Origin: Bradyrhizobium sp. CCBAU 051011
Lineage (GTDB): Bacteria; Pseudomonadota; Alphaproteobacteria; Rhizobiales; Xanthobacteraceae
Direction of reading: 5' to 3'
Assembly: GCF_009930815.1 (NCBI RefSeq)
Contig: NZ_CP022222.1
Coordinates: forward strand, 972,501-1,036,500
Length of the DNA: 64,000 nucleotides
The translations under genes were made by a program, and so were the position numbers. Shown here in pieces: positions 1 to 12,554 of the stretch. How positions within the stretch are numbered: position 1 is the first letter of the stretch; every line of letters begins with the position of its first letter. The notes under the pieces are model-generated. The model saw only the letters and a program-made list of their open reading frames with translations, made no database searches and was not told the origin of the DNA.

Positions 1-50
1 CGACCTCACGCTTATCAAGCGCGCGCTCTAACCAACTGAGCTACAAGCCC
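1..50 (-). tRNA. tRNA-Ile (GAU), 3' part cut by window edge
   Basis: Read on the minus strand from position 50, the sequence begins GGGCTTGTAGCTCAGTTGG, a standard tRNA acceptor and D-arm start, and continues to a GAT anticodon (CTTGATAAGC). This is the tRNA-Ile of the 16S-23S spacer. The T-arm and 3' end lie outside the window. Positions 51-274 are the remaining 16S-tRNA spacer, with no further gene seen. Confidence 0.93.
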
Positions 51-267
51 CTAACGCTTCCTCCGATGAGGATCAGGGACATGCGCGCACGCAATCGACT
101 CGCGCCGATGCATCGCACAGCGCTAAGCCCCGGCGCGTGTTCGTCCGCGAAGAAAGAGAAACGAAGACGGCGAAATCCCGCCAATGCAGCTCAACAATCC
201 TGACGATTGTTGGCCACTGATGTTTCTAAAACGATCCGATAGTCAGCGTGAGCTGAACTGAAGGATC

Positions 268-1763
<1,496 letters not shown>

Positions 1764-2186
1764 GGACTTGAAACCTTGAACCGGCTGATCACAACGTTTG
1801 ACGAGGTCCCACCATTCTTCGCCGGCCGAAGCCGACGAGCTGCCCACGATTCACATCGCTGGCAACGATGGTGTAACCTTTAAAACGTGTACCGCCGAAG
1901 TCTTTCGTCCACTCCCAGAACTTGAAAGCCGAAGCTCTCAAGTATTCCGAGAGACGCAAGGACTCCGCCGTCCACGTTTCTCTTTCTTCATCTTCACTTG
2001 TCAAACAGCCCGGGACCCGAGGGACCCCACCCTTCCACTTCTGGAAGGTTCCCGCGCACTTCATCCGACGACAAATAACAACCGATTGGTATCGGCTGTT
2101 GAGTCACTCATCGTAATGAGGAGCTTACGGGGCGCGAATAGATGCCTTGGCCTCGTGGCCAATGCATCGCCGCGCTCAGTGGCCGG

Positions 2187-2216
2187 GTTATAGGCCCGCC
2201 CGATCGGGGTTGTCAA
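2187..2216 (-). promoter_or_regulatory. rRNA operon promoter
   Basis: On the minus strand there is TTGACA, an 18-base spacer and TATAAC, a near-consensus housekeeping promoter pointing at the 16S gene. This would give a 16S leader of about 410 nt (1764-2180), which is typical. The rest of 1764-2622 holds no gene I can support; it should contain the leader, antitermination and processing sites of the rRNA transcript and, at its right end, the promoter of the M23 gene. Confidence 0.75.
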
Positions 2217-2622
2217 CGCCCCTCGTCAAGAAATTGTCGTATCGCTCGCAAGTTTTTTGGGACGCCAAGAAGTCCCTATGTTTCGGGCCTTTGGCCGCAC
2301 TTGAGCCACATTCCTGCGACGTTCTGACTATAAGGTTTGCATTGAATCGCCGGTACCAGTGGGGGCTGCCGGAGTTCATCTACCTGGGACAGGCGGTCTC
2401 GAGGAACCCGTCGCCTTTCCCACGCGGCCAGGAAACTTCGAGAGATCTGCTCACCATTGACGTTCGAGATTGTGGCCGGTCTTCTTTCTGGCCTCTGATT
2501 CCCGAATTTCCATGCGTGCGGCAACGCCATGCTCCGGATCGCTCCTTCAAAAGGGCGGAAACTTGGGTCTGGATCGGGCGAAGGTCTTGTCGGATGTCGA
2601 TGGAATTTGGGGGGACACAGGG

Positions 2623-4692
2623 TTGAGCCAGAAGGCGCCACGCGGGAGCGGCTATGGACGCGAGATCGGGATCATCGATCTCGGTCACGAGCCGCCACTT
2701 TCCGTCGATGGCTCCGAGGCCGCGGTGATCGATCGCCGCCGTGTCTCCGTACAATGGTTTAGCGGCACCATCCTGACCGGTCTGTGCGGCGCGGCCCTGA
2801 TCGGCGGCGCCGTTTTTGCGTCGCTCGACGGCGAAATGACCTTTGCCAAGGTGCCGGAGCGTGTCGAGGGCGCACTACGCGGGGCATTCGGCGCCAACGA
2901 TCGTACCGCGACCCTGCATAAGAGCGACCGTCTGCCACCGCCCGGCGAATCCACCGCCTCCCGCAACGTGGTGCGGATATCCACAGTCACCCGTGTCGGC
3001 AACCGCGAGGTGATGCGGGCGCGGCCCTTCGTCCGCATCTCCGGCAACCTGTCCATGACGACGAGCGATCTCAGCTCGAAGATCCCGCCCTACAATGCCC
3101 AGCGCCTGCTGACCGATGTCGGCACCTCGACGCAGGCGGCTTCCGAGGATCCGAACAATCCCGAAGCCGTCGAACCCGACGCCGAGGTTTCCTTCGTTAC
3201 CAAGGACCTCGCGACCGTGCTGCCCAAGGCGAAGCTCGCCGCCGTGGTCGCACTCGATGAAGTCCTGATGCGGGTACGGGATGCAGCGAACTGGCGCGGC
3301 TCGGGCGGTGTCCGCTACACGTCCCTTGCCAATGCCGCAGCCGACGCCAGCGGTGTGCAGTCCGATCTCAAGCTCGCCTATGCCACCGAAGGCAACGTCT
3401 CCGATCCCTATGCCGGCTTTGAAACCCGTATCGTGCCGGAAAACGTCACCCTGCTTCCGAAGACCAAGGACCAGATCACCGGCGGCAATCCATCCGGCGA
3501 GCGCGTTCACGTCGTGAAAAAGGGCGACACCATCGCTTCGATCCTGCGCGACCTGGGCGCGACGCCCGATGAAGCCAGGGCGGTTGCGCTGACCCTTGGC
3601 CCCCGCGGCCGCGACGGCGGCCTGAAGGAAGGTCAGAAGATCCGCATCCTGATGGCCCCCTCCGGCCTCGGACCCAGCGCCCGGCTGCAGCCCTATCGGG
3701 TGATCGTCGCCAACGAGACCACCGTTGAAGCCGTCGCCGCACTGTCTGACGTCGGCAAATATGTCGCCGTCGACGTGCAGAGCATGAATACCGTCGCCGA
3801 AGCCGCTACCGGCAAGGACGACGATGACGACGATGAAGATGATGGCAGCGGCGTCCGGCTCTACCAGAGCATCTACGAGACCGCGCTGCGCAACAAGGTG
3901 CCGGCCGCCGTGATCGAGGACATGGTCCGTATCTATTCTTACGACGTCGACTTCCAGCGCAAGGTGCAGCCGGGCGATTCCTTCGACGTGTACTTCGCCG
4001 GCGACGACGAAGGCACCCCCAACAACGAAAAGACCGAAGTGCTGTTCGCTTCGCTGACCGTCGGCGGCGAAACCAAGAAATATTATCGCTTCCAGACACC
4101 GGACGATTCTGTCGTCGACTTTTACGACGAGACCGGCAAAAGCGCGAAAAAGTTCCTGGTCCGCAAACCCGTCAACAACGCGATCATGCGTTCGGGCTTC
4201 GGCGGCCGCCGCCACCCGATCCTCGGCTTCACCAAGATGCACACCGGCGTGGACTGGGCGACGCCGTACGGCACGCCGATTTTCGCCTCCGGCAATGGCG
4301 TGGTCGAGAAAGTCGGCTGGGAAGGCGGCTATGGCAAATATGTTCGCCTGAAACACAATAACGGCTACGAGACCGCCTACGGCCACATGTCGGCGTTCGC
4401 CAAGGGCATGGAGCCCGGCAAGCGCGTGCGCCAGGGCCAGGTCATCGGCTTCGTCGGATCGACGGGCATGTCGACCGGCGCCCACGTCCACTACGAAATC
4501 CTGGTCAACGGCCGCTTCGTCGACCCAATGCGCGTCAAGCTGCCGCGCGGCCGCTCGCTCGAAGGCTCAATGCTGGCGAATTTCGAAAAAGAGCGCGACC
4601 GGCTCGACACCCAGATGAACAATCGCGGCAGCTCGGCGCGGGTTTCGGAGGCCACCGGCACCACGCCGCAGACGCGCCAGGTCAGCCGTTGA
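2623..4692 (+). CDS. M23 family metallopeptidase (murein DD-endopeptidase type)
   Basis: Predicted zinc peptidase that would cut peptidoglycan cross-links in the periplasm. I chose the TTG at 2623 (689 aa) because GGGGGGAC lies about 8 bases upstream and the protein then starts SQKAPRGSGYGREIG; the 51 upstream in-frame codons look like non-coding sequence. A single membrane anchor is visible at about residues 45-67, a LysM-like segment (HVVKKGDTIASILRDLG) near 295, and the M23 domain at 520-640 with RRHP, MHTGVDW and GAHVHYE supplying the zinc and catalytic residues. An acidic run of nine Asp/Glu lies near residue 402. The gene stands alone between the rRNA promoter and a short gene. The family call is firm; the exact substrate bond is inference. 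Confidence 0.93.
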   Translation: MSQKAPRGSGYGREIGIIDLGHEPPLSVDGSEAAVIDRRRVSVQWFSGTILTGLCGAALIGGAVFASLDGEMTFAKVPERVEGALRGAFGANDRTATLHKSDRLPPPGESTASRNVVRISTVTRVGNREVMRARPFVRISGNLSMTTSDLSSKIPPYNAQRLLTDVGTSTQAASEDPNNPEAVEPDAEVSFVTKDLATVLPKAKLAAVVALDEVLMRVRDAANWRGSGGVRYTSLANAAADASGVQSDLKLAYATEGNVSDPYAGFETRIVPENVTLLPKTKDQITGGNPSGERVHVVKKGDTIASILRDLGATPDEARAVALTLGPRGRDGGLKEGQKIRILMAPSGLGPSARLQPYRVIVANETTVEAVAALSDVGKYVAVDVQSMNTVAEAATGKDDDDDDEDDGSGVRLYQSIYETALRNKVPAAVIEDMVRIYSYDVDFQRKVQPGDSFDVYFAGDDEGTPNNEKTEVLFASLTVGGETKKYYRFQTPDDSVVDFYDETGKSAKKFLVRKPVNNAIMRSGFGGRRHPILGFTKMHTGVDWATPYGTPIFASGNGVVEKVGWEGGYGKYVRLKHNNGYETAYGHMSAFAKGMEPGKRVRQGQVIGFVGSTGMSTGAHVHYEILVNGRFVDPMRVKLPRGRSLEGSMLANFEKERDRLDTQMNNRGSSARVSEATGTTPQTRQVSR

Positions 4693-5036
4693 AGTCAGCC
4701 GCTGAGCCTTCGATAACATCTTGAAGATCCGATAGGAATACTCACGCCACGCCGAGTGTCGGATCAAAGGCAGCGGTCACGCGAGCACCGAAAGTGTCAT
4801 TTGCCAGACCGCTCGCTGCCTCCGGCCGCGCCCGGCGGACCGGCGTCGGCGTCGGTGCAAGCGGGGGTGATCTATTTCTCGTCGGATATCGGGAACGCGA
4901 TCTACAAGGTCGCGAAAAAATAGCCGCCGCGGCCTGAGGCTGGCGGAACTCTGCCCGCGCTCTCCGGTTGATGTGCAGGACAAAGCCGCCGGCCCGCCGC
5001 GGCCGGTGACGCATGGCCCGAGTGATGGAGGTCGTC
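4693..5036. other. intergenic, no gene seen
   Basis: About 340 bases between the M23 gene and the next small gene. Reading frames here are short or GC-driven and lack ribosome binding sites. The right end carries GGAGG for the gene starting at 5037. Confidence 0.6.
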
Positions 5037-5300
5037 ATGCAGCTGACGCGTGAGGACGTTGCCAGGGTGGTCGGCGCCGCCGACGATGTGACCATCGCCC
5101 AGATCATTGGAACTGGCGCCACCGTGGACGAACTTGCCGAGGCCCAAGCCTGGCTCGCCAATGACGAGCCAATGATGAACGCCGGCAAGCCGCTGGCAAC
5201 GGGCCGCGTGCGCGAACTCGTCGACATCCTCTCGGAGCTTGATCCAAGTGAGGATGACGACGAACGCGGTGGCAGCAGCCCGGCGCCCGAGCAAGCCTGA
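5037..5300 (+). CDS. conserved hypothetical protein, 87 aa
   Basis: Small soluble, acidic protein starting MQLTREDVARVVGAADD. I chose the ATG at 5037 rather than one 24 bases upstream because GGAGG sits 5 bases before it. The composition is typical of a real gene, with alternating helix-forming segments and an Asp/Glu-rich tail near the end. I recognise the type as a conserved short protein of Bradyrhizobium and relatives but know no function. It converges with clpB; a strong hairpin lies between the two stop codons. Confidence 0.75.
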   Translation: MQLTREDVARVVGAADDVTIAQIIGTGATVDELAEAQAWLANDEPMMNAGKPLATGRVRELVDILSELDPSEDDDERGGSSPAPEQA

Positions 5301-5316
5301 CCCAACAATCTGGCGG

Positions 5317-5351
5317 GTGGATGCCTCCCGCATCTAGCGGGATGCATCCAC
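5317..5351. terminator. hairpin between convergent genes
   Basis: GTGGATGC-C-TCCCGC pairs with GCGGGA-T-GCATCCAC around an ATCTA loop, with one mismatch. It lies between the stop of the small plus-strand gene and the stop of clpB and could end transcription from both sides. There is no clear T run, so its strength as an intrinsic terminator is unsure. Confidence 0.5.
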
Positions 5352-5368
5352 TCGCTTTCCTGCCTGGC

Positions 5369-8008
<2,640 letters not shown>

Positions 8009-8227
8009 GGTTTTACTTCCCTCGGCCTACCGCCCTCACCCCTGAGGCATGATTGCGGCATCTTCATTGGGGTTTCGCGGACCGCGTTGACATTCCTCAA
8101 CCGGCCGCGGGTCGTCGCCCGCTTTTCAGGCTTGACGCAAATGTGGGCACGACCGGGCAAAACGGAAGAGCCGAGGCCATAAATTCGGAGTTGTGGCGCG
8201 AGCCGGAGAAATCTCTTAATAAGCCGC

Positions 8228-9013
8228 ATGGACGCGACCTCCCCTGCCCGGATCACCGGGATTTACCGCTACCCCGTCAAAGGCCTGACCCCGGAGCAAC
8301 TCGGCCGCGCCGAGCTGAAGCCCGGCCAGACCCTTTTGGCCGATCGCCGCTACGCCATCGAAAATGGCCCTTCCGGGTTCGATCCGGCCGAGCCGAAATG
8401 GCTGCCGAAGCCGCACTTCCTGATGCTGATGCGGGATGAATGGCTGGCCGGCCTGCACACCCATTTCGACGATGCGAGCCAAATCCTCTCGATTCGCCAA
8501 AATGGCGAGATCGCAGCTCAGGGCAACCTGGCGACGGCCGAGGGCCGGCGGATCATCGAGAATTTTTTCGCGACCGCCTTCGCCGGTCAGATCAAGGGGC
8601 CGCCGAAAGTGCTGGAGAGCCCCGGCCACAGCTTTTCGGACGTCGCCCGCAAGGTCGTTTCCATCATCAACCTCGCCAGCGTCCGCGCCATCGAGGATAT
8701 TGTCGGCGCACCGGTCCATCCGCTTCGCTTCCGCGGCAATCTCTACGTCGACGGCTGGCCGGCCTGGCACGAATTCGACCTGCTCGACCGCACGCTTGCG
8801 ATTGGCGATGTCAGGCTGAAGGTGGTGAAGCGCATCGTCCGCTGCGCCGCCATCAATGTCGATCCCGATACGGCCCAGCGCGACCTCGCGGTCCCGCCGG
8901 CGTTGCAGCGCCGGCTCGGCCATGCCGACTGCGGGATCTATGCCGAGGTGATCACCGGCGGCACGATCAATGCCGGCGATACGATCGCGGCGGAGCAGGT
9001 CGAGTTGTTGTGA
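8228..9013 (+). CDS. MOSC domain-containing protein
   Basis: 261 aa. The N-terminal 90 residues (ITGIYRYPVKGLTPEQL, then LADRRYAIENG) match the MOSC N-terminal beta-barrel, and the C-terminal half (MOSC domain, with KRIVRCAAINVDPDTAQRD around 195-215 and the final GGTINAGDTI) completes a YcbX/MOCOS-like two-domain protein. MOSC domains bind molybdenum cofactor or carry sulfur in metal-sulfur chemistry; the substrate here is unknown. RCAAINVDP keeps the conserved Arg-Cys pair often seen in MOSC enzymes. The gene is divergent from clpB and followed by palindromic repeats, so it is probably transcribed alone. Confidence 0.88.
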   Translation: MDATSPARITGIYRYPVKGLTPEQLGRAELKPGQTLLADRRYAIENGPSGFDPAEPKWLPKPHFLMLMRDEWLAGLHTHFDDASQILSIRQNGEIAAQGNLATAEGRRIIENFFATAFAGQIKGPPKVLESPGHSFSDVARKVVSIINLASVRAIEDIVGAPVHPLRFRGNLYVDGWPAWHEFDLLDRTLAIGDVRLKVVKRIVRCAAINVDPDTAQRDLAVPPALQRRLGHADCGIYAEVITGGTINAGDTIAAEQVELL

Positions 9014-9053
9014 CGTGGATTGGGGCGGCATTGTCCGTCCTGCGATTTCTGTC

Positions 9054-9132
9054 GTCATTGCGAGCGAAGCGAAGCAATCCATTCGTCCGCATGCGTGGTG
9101 ACAATGGATTGCTTCGCTGCGCTCGCAATGAC
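9054..9132. repeat. palindromic intergenic repeat (GTCATTGCGAGCGAAGC type)
   Basis: Arms of 30 bases, GTCATTGCGAGCGAAGC... at 9054-9083 and its complement at 9103-9132, with one mismatch. This motif is a familiar dispersed palindrome in proteobacterial genomes. It sits directly behind the MOSC gene and could form a stem-loop in its mRNA 3' end. Confidence 0.85.
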
Positions 9133-9211
9133 GTGGATATGACTTCGCCTTCTCGCGACGCACCGCGCCCGAGGTTTGCATGAACCATCTCCTCCCCTCG
9201 ACAACGAGGGT

Positions 9212-9319
9212 GCAGGGAATGCCGGGTGCTGGCTAGCACCCGCGGTCTCGTGTGCAATGTGTGCAGAAGATGCGCACACGAGCATACAGGTACAGCCGAA
9301 GCAGTCCGGCATTCCCTGC
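9212..9319. repeat. nested palindromic repeat, about 108 bp
   Basis: Outer arms GCAGGGAATGCCGG (9212-9225) and CCGGCATTCCCTGC (9306-9319) match exactly. Inside lie two further stems: GGGTGCT/AGCACCC and CTCGTGTGC/GCACACGAG. Three stems in one unit give a cloverleaf-like fold. I know similar units as dispersed repeats in Bradyrhizobium; none of the inner sequence is coding. The stretch from 9320 to about 9660 shows nothing else I can support. Confidence 0.8.
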
Positions 9320-9674
9320 GCAAGGAAGTCAACCGGTCTGAAAAGTCGAGACAAATCAACGTCGTGTGGTGGATGTGTTCACATTTGTGTCGCGATTCCC
9401 GTTGGTGTCTTGATGAAAATAAATATCAATCGCTATACAGCCCTGTGGAGAGTTTGGCTCCGCCTGCCTAGGCATGCCGCCCGGAAGCTCATAGTGCTGC
9501 AAGGCGGCCGGGGGGAGAATTGTTCGGTTGGCAAAGAAAACGGGCAGCCGGAGCCGTCGTTGATGCGCTTCGGCCAATCGTCGGAACGATCCAGTACCAT
9601 GGTGTACCCGCTGGCTTGTGGCTTGAACCTTACGTCGCGGGCTTTTTCGCTTCGTGATTGGCCATCACGCCAAG

Positions 9675-10018
9675 ATGGCAACGAGCGGTCGCATCACCGG
9701 CGCGGACTTGGGGGTTCTGCTGGCGGAGGTTTTCACGGCGCTTTCGAACATGATCGGTGTTGCTATCGCACGGCTTGCGACCGAACTACATGCAGCCAAT
9801 GATCCGACTTCAACCGAGCGGCCGATGATGCGGCGGCTGTTTGTTTTTATCAAATACGTATTCTCAAAAATGAGATCGACCATCCGCTGGTTCAAGCCGC
9901 CACGCGTATTGCTGTTGCCGCTGGCGAAGCGAAGGGCGAGAACCGGGAGACCATCTATTCCATGATGTATGTGGCCTCGCTTTTCAATGAAGTGGCGAGG
10001 CTCCGCGGCGAGAGTTGA
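9675..10018 (+). pseudogene. possible frameshifted hypothetical gene
   Basis: One frame reads MATSGRITGADLGVLLAEVF and later TELHAANDPTSTERP; from about 9860 the sensible protein sequence moves to another frame, giving NEIDHPLVQAATRIAVAAGE and ending SLFNEVARLRGES at 10018. The two halves abut at an A-run (CTCAAAAATGAG, 9863-9874), where a one-base change would join them. I do not recognise the protein. The next gene starts 21 bases later on the same strand. Confidence 0.4.
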
Positions 10019-10039
10019 AAATCTTTTGAGGAGTCTCAC

Positions 10040-10393
10040 TTGTCTGACCGTTGGTATTACGCCGATTACAACGGACAAAATGGACCGGTAACCCTTCAAG
10101 AATTGAAGGCGACGCTGTCACGTTCTGCTGAACCCGAGAACGTGCTGGTTTGGCATGACGGCTTTCCAGATTGGATGAAGGCCGGTGCTGTTGCCGAATT
10201 GAAAGCGCAGATTTCGAAGCCGCCACGGTTGCCAACGGACCAGATTCCTACTTGGCAGGTGAAGTGGTGGTGGTGGTACCCGGTCCCTTTCATTTCAATT
10301 GGTATCGGCAGCCAGGTGGGACGAAAAGTAGTGATTTGGAGTTCTGCGCAGCGGCGAACGGCAAGATTGCAAAAAAGGCTGCGTGATGCCTAA
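10040..10393 (+). CDS. GYF_2 domain protein
   Basis: 117 aa from a TTG start at 10040 preceded by GAGGAG at 10028-10033. The first 60 residues (WYYADYNGQNGPVTLQELKA, then VLVWHDGFPDWMKAG) are a clear GYF_2/DUF4339 domain: WYY at the front, GP in the middle and a W-x-D-G-x-x-DW core. After a short linker there is WWWWYPVPFISIGIGS, which may be a membrane-associated segment, then a basic tail. GYF_2 domains are thought to bind proline-rich partners, often in membrane proteins. Partner unknown. Confidence 0.75.
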   Translation: MSDRWYYADYNGQNGPVTLQELKATLSRSAEPENVLVWHDGFPDWMKAGAVAELKAQISKPPRLPTDQIPTWQVKWWWWYPVPFISIGIGSQVGRKVVIWSSAQRRTARLQKRLRDA

Positions 10394-10476
10394 GCCTCCT
10401 TATCCCCGCATGACGAGCGGCGCGTCTGTACCATTGCGATGGTTGAACGGTACGAAAAAGAAATTAGGGGGGTCGA

Positions 10477-10918
10477 ATGGCAGGCATTTGGAATAGGCTG
10501 TTCGGGAAGCGCCAGCGGCCTACAGCAGCGCTAACGTTGCTCGATTACGCCGAAAATTATCTGTTTGTTGTTTGAAGTCGGCTCGCAGGATGAGAAAACT
10601 CAAATCGCTGAACAACTGTTTGGGGCGGCAAGCAGCACAGCTCATCAGGTGGGCGCAGGCGATCTTCATTTGCTCATCAAATCCAGTAACATTGAAAAAG
10701 TGTCGCGGGCGGCGGTTTATTCCCGCCAGAAATTCGACGAGGTTTTTGCCAGCAACGAGGCAAGATTCGGGGCGGGCGCGTTGGCTCTGGTCCACTTCAT
10801 TATCCTCAACTCGACGGGCGCGCTTAAAGACACACCGCGCGCAGAACTGGTGGCCCGGAAGGCAGCGCATCTCTATTCGGCCACATACGCCGGGAAACAA
10901 TCGACCAAGCCGTATTAG
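10477..10918 (+). pseudogene. frameshifted conserved hypothetical gene
   Basis: An ATG at 10477 with a GGGGGG ribosome site opens MAGIWNRLFGKRQRPTAALT... and stops at 10575 after ENYLFVV. The overlapping frame continues naturally with LFEVGSQDEKTQIAEQLFGA and runs to KQSTKPY at 10918. Neither half looks complete alone, so this is best read as one gene of about 145 aa broken by a single-base shift near 10565-10573 (TGTTTGTTGTTTGAAG). The downstream half is helix-rich and soluble. Function unknown. It lies 80 bases behind the GYF_2 gene. Confidence 0.5.
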
Positions 10919-10948
10919 CAGCTGTCACATGCTCATCATGACTGATTA

Positions 10949-11157
10949 TTATTTTGCCTCCCTATCCCGCTCCGCCCGCGCAAACGCCTTCGCCCGCTCC
11001 AGAGCTTCTTCGCTGGTGAGGATGTCCGGCCGCAGCCGTCGGGCCAGGATGTCATCGAAGTAAAGAATTTGGATTCCCGGCCGTCGGCGAAACGGACTTC
11101 GAAGCTGCCGGACTTCGGCACGGCTTCATGGCGGATGATGCGAATGCAGTTTGGCAT
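10949..11157 (-). pseudogene. frameshifted short conserved hypothetical gene
   Basis: The minus strand starts MPNCIRIIRHEAVPKSGSFE and reads FADGRESKFF to about 11065, then the frame goes bad. One base over, the sequence continues YFDDILARRLRPDILTSEE and ends ...AERDREAK at 10949. Joined, it makes about 69 aa of a kind common in Bradyrhizobium. One T missing in the TTCTTTAC run near 11063 explains the break. Function unknown. Confidence 0.6.
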
Positions 11158-11400
11158 CAAAACAGAAGGACCGGTTAGATGTCGCTGTGTGTCCGCTTCT
11201 TCCGCCACAACGCAAATGCGATTAAAGCCAGCACCGCAATGCGAAAGGTGCTGGGCCGCCGATGTGCATCGTTTCCTAACTCACGTCGCCGTCGCCAGTG
11301 CATAGAGATCGTTCCCTGACTTGCCTCGCCCTCGCCAACGCTAGGCCGCCGCCAAACATACGCCAGATGGTTAGGATCGTTCCTAACGTGGCGGCCCTAC

Positions 11401-11541
11401 TCAATGTATAAAAAGAGCGATGACCATTAACAGGACCGTCAATGCTCCAAGTGCGATCACTGCAATTTTGAACCAGATATCTCCAAAACTACTCCCGTCG
11501 GAAAACTCATACGGGAGTACCGATGATGTCTCTCCAGTCAC
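11401..11541 (-). CDS. small single-pass membrane protein, 46 aa
   Basis: From a GTG at 11541: MTGETSSVLPYEFSDGSSFG, then a hydrophobic stretch (IAVIALGALTVLLMVIALFI) to the stop at 11401. The clean hydrophilic-then-hydrophobic order suggests a real tiny membrane protein. There is no strong ribosome site, and the region upstream has a short direct repeat (GCGATGAATGATAGGCGATG). Function unknown. Confidence 0.4.
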   Translation of the reverse strand: MTGETSSVLPYEFSDGSSFGDIWFKIAVIALGALTVLLMVIALFIH

Positions 11542-11781
11542 CAATGATAGGCGATGAATGATAGGCGATGCGGTGATGATGAAAGTTGATTTATGTTAGG
11601 CAGCCGGCGCGTGGGAGGTTTCTGAAAAGGGGGTGCCGGACTCTCCCGATGCCTCAAGTCCAATCTAGCAGCAGGCATGGCGGAATTGGTGTCGCTGCCT
11701 GTCCCTCCCTCGGAACAAAGATTAAATTTACGCCGCGCCCTGCCACAGACCGCGCCTCGCCCTTGCCCCCGCGCCGCCGAT

Positions 11782-11958
11782 CTACCGATCTCCCTCCGAT
11801 TTCGCGATGATCGCAAGGCTCTCAAATTGGTTCGCTAGCGCTGCCCAGCTACGTGAAATATTCCTTAGCACGGCAGATCGGCGGGCTGAATTCCTAGGAT
11901 TACCTGCGAGGGCTTTGTACTCCGCAGCATAGGCTCTGCATTGTTCGACTGAATGCAT
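11782..11958 (-). CDS. conserved hypothetical protein, 58 aa
   Basis: MHSVEQCRAYAAEYKALAGN... is a short, helical, basic protein. I chose the ATG at 11958 because GGAGCC precedes it and the upstream in-frame residues are Arg/Pro-rich shadow sequence. It resembles the many 55-70 aa proteins of Bradyrhizobium that begin with a Cys/Tyr-Ala-Glu-x-Lys helix and contain SW-x-x-LA; the gene at 14145-14348 is of the same style. Function unknown. Confidence 0.6.
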   Translation of the reverse strand: MHSVEQCRAYAAEYKALAGNPRNSARRSAVLRNISRSWAALANQFESLAIIAKSEGDR

Positions 11959-12071
11959 TTGGGCTCCGCGCGGAGCCGCCATTGGCCCTCGTGTTTGACG
12001 GCAACATCGTATTTCTTTTGCAGTTCCTATTTTTCCCGTCGGACTCCACTGTGTGCGTGCAGGATCGTCAA

Positions 12072-12221
12072 ATGACAACCGTCTGGATCTATGTCGATAC
12101 CAGCAGGCAAGTCGGCGACCGGGATCACCTCAAGGTTTTCGCGAACCGCGACGCCGCCGATGAACGGTTTGCGAAGAACGATCCGGAGGGCGTTGCGTTC
12201 GAATACGAGGTTCTGGAATGA
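12072..12221 (+). CDS. conserved hypothetical protein, 49 aa
   Basis: MTTVWIYVDTSRQVGDRDHL, then KVFANRDAADERFAKNDPEG to the stop. I recognise this as a small conserved protein of Bradyrhizobium and relatives; the DPEGVAFEYEV ending is characteristic. The upstream in-frame Met at 11982 belongs to non-coding sequence. It looks like a compact alpha/beta fold. Function unknown. Confidence 0.75.
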   Translation: MTTVWIYVDTSRQVGDRDHLKVFANRDAADERFAKNDPEGVAFEYEVLE

Positions 12222-12265
12222 GCCGGAGATGCGGCACGGTAACAGGCGCAACGAACCATGACCCT

Positions 12266-12379
12266 TCAGGGTGCCGCCCAAAGGGAATACAGCATGCCGA
12301 CGACTAGAGCCACGCTCAAAATGATCGTCGCGATCCCGGCAATCTCGAGGATGGAAACCTGCTTTGGATCAACTGCCAT
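12266..12379 (-). CDS. small single-pass membrane protein, 37 aa
   Basis: MAVDPKQVSILEIAGIATII and then LSVALVVGMLYSLWAAP form a short polar head and one transmembrane helix. The ribosome site is weak. Together with the 11401-11541 gene it makes two tiny membrane proteins within 1 kb on the same strand. Function unknown. Confidence 0.4.
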   Translation of the reverse strand: MAVDPKQVSILEIAGIATIILSVALVVGMLYSLWAAP

Positions 12380-12458
12380 CCGCCATTCACCGGCGGCTGC
12401 TGGGCGACGGCGTTGATCTGGATCAAGTAAGAGAAGACGCCATCGAGGGGAGCTTTCT

Positions 12459-12554
12459 TCAGCCCGCAGCTAACAGGATTGGCAACAACGTCACGGCGGT
12501 CAACAGTGCTCAGAGCAGAAGAGAAAGCGCGCCGACCTTAAACCACCCAACCAT
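12459..12554 (-). pseudogene. remnant of a small membrane protein
   Basis: From the ATG at 12554 the frame reads MVGWFKVGALSLLL, a TGA at 12510, then ALLTAVTLLPILLAAG. Reading through the stop would give one hydrophobic 30-residue peptide. This could be a decayed tiny membrane protein like its neighbour. Confidence 0.3.

Noticed and set aside
2875..4491. 538-codon frame antisense to the M23 gene
   Set aside because: A shadow caused by high GC third positions. Composition is His/Gly/Ala-rich without any domain, and the opposite strand has a clear peptidase.
8009..8227. Heat-shock sigma-32 promoter for clpB
   Set aside because: A GAAACCCCAATG -10-like piece is present, but no CTTGAA -35 lies at the proper distance, so I cannot support it.
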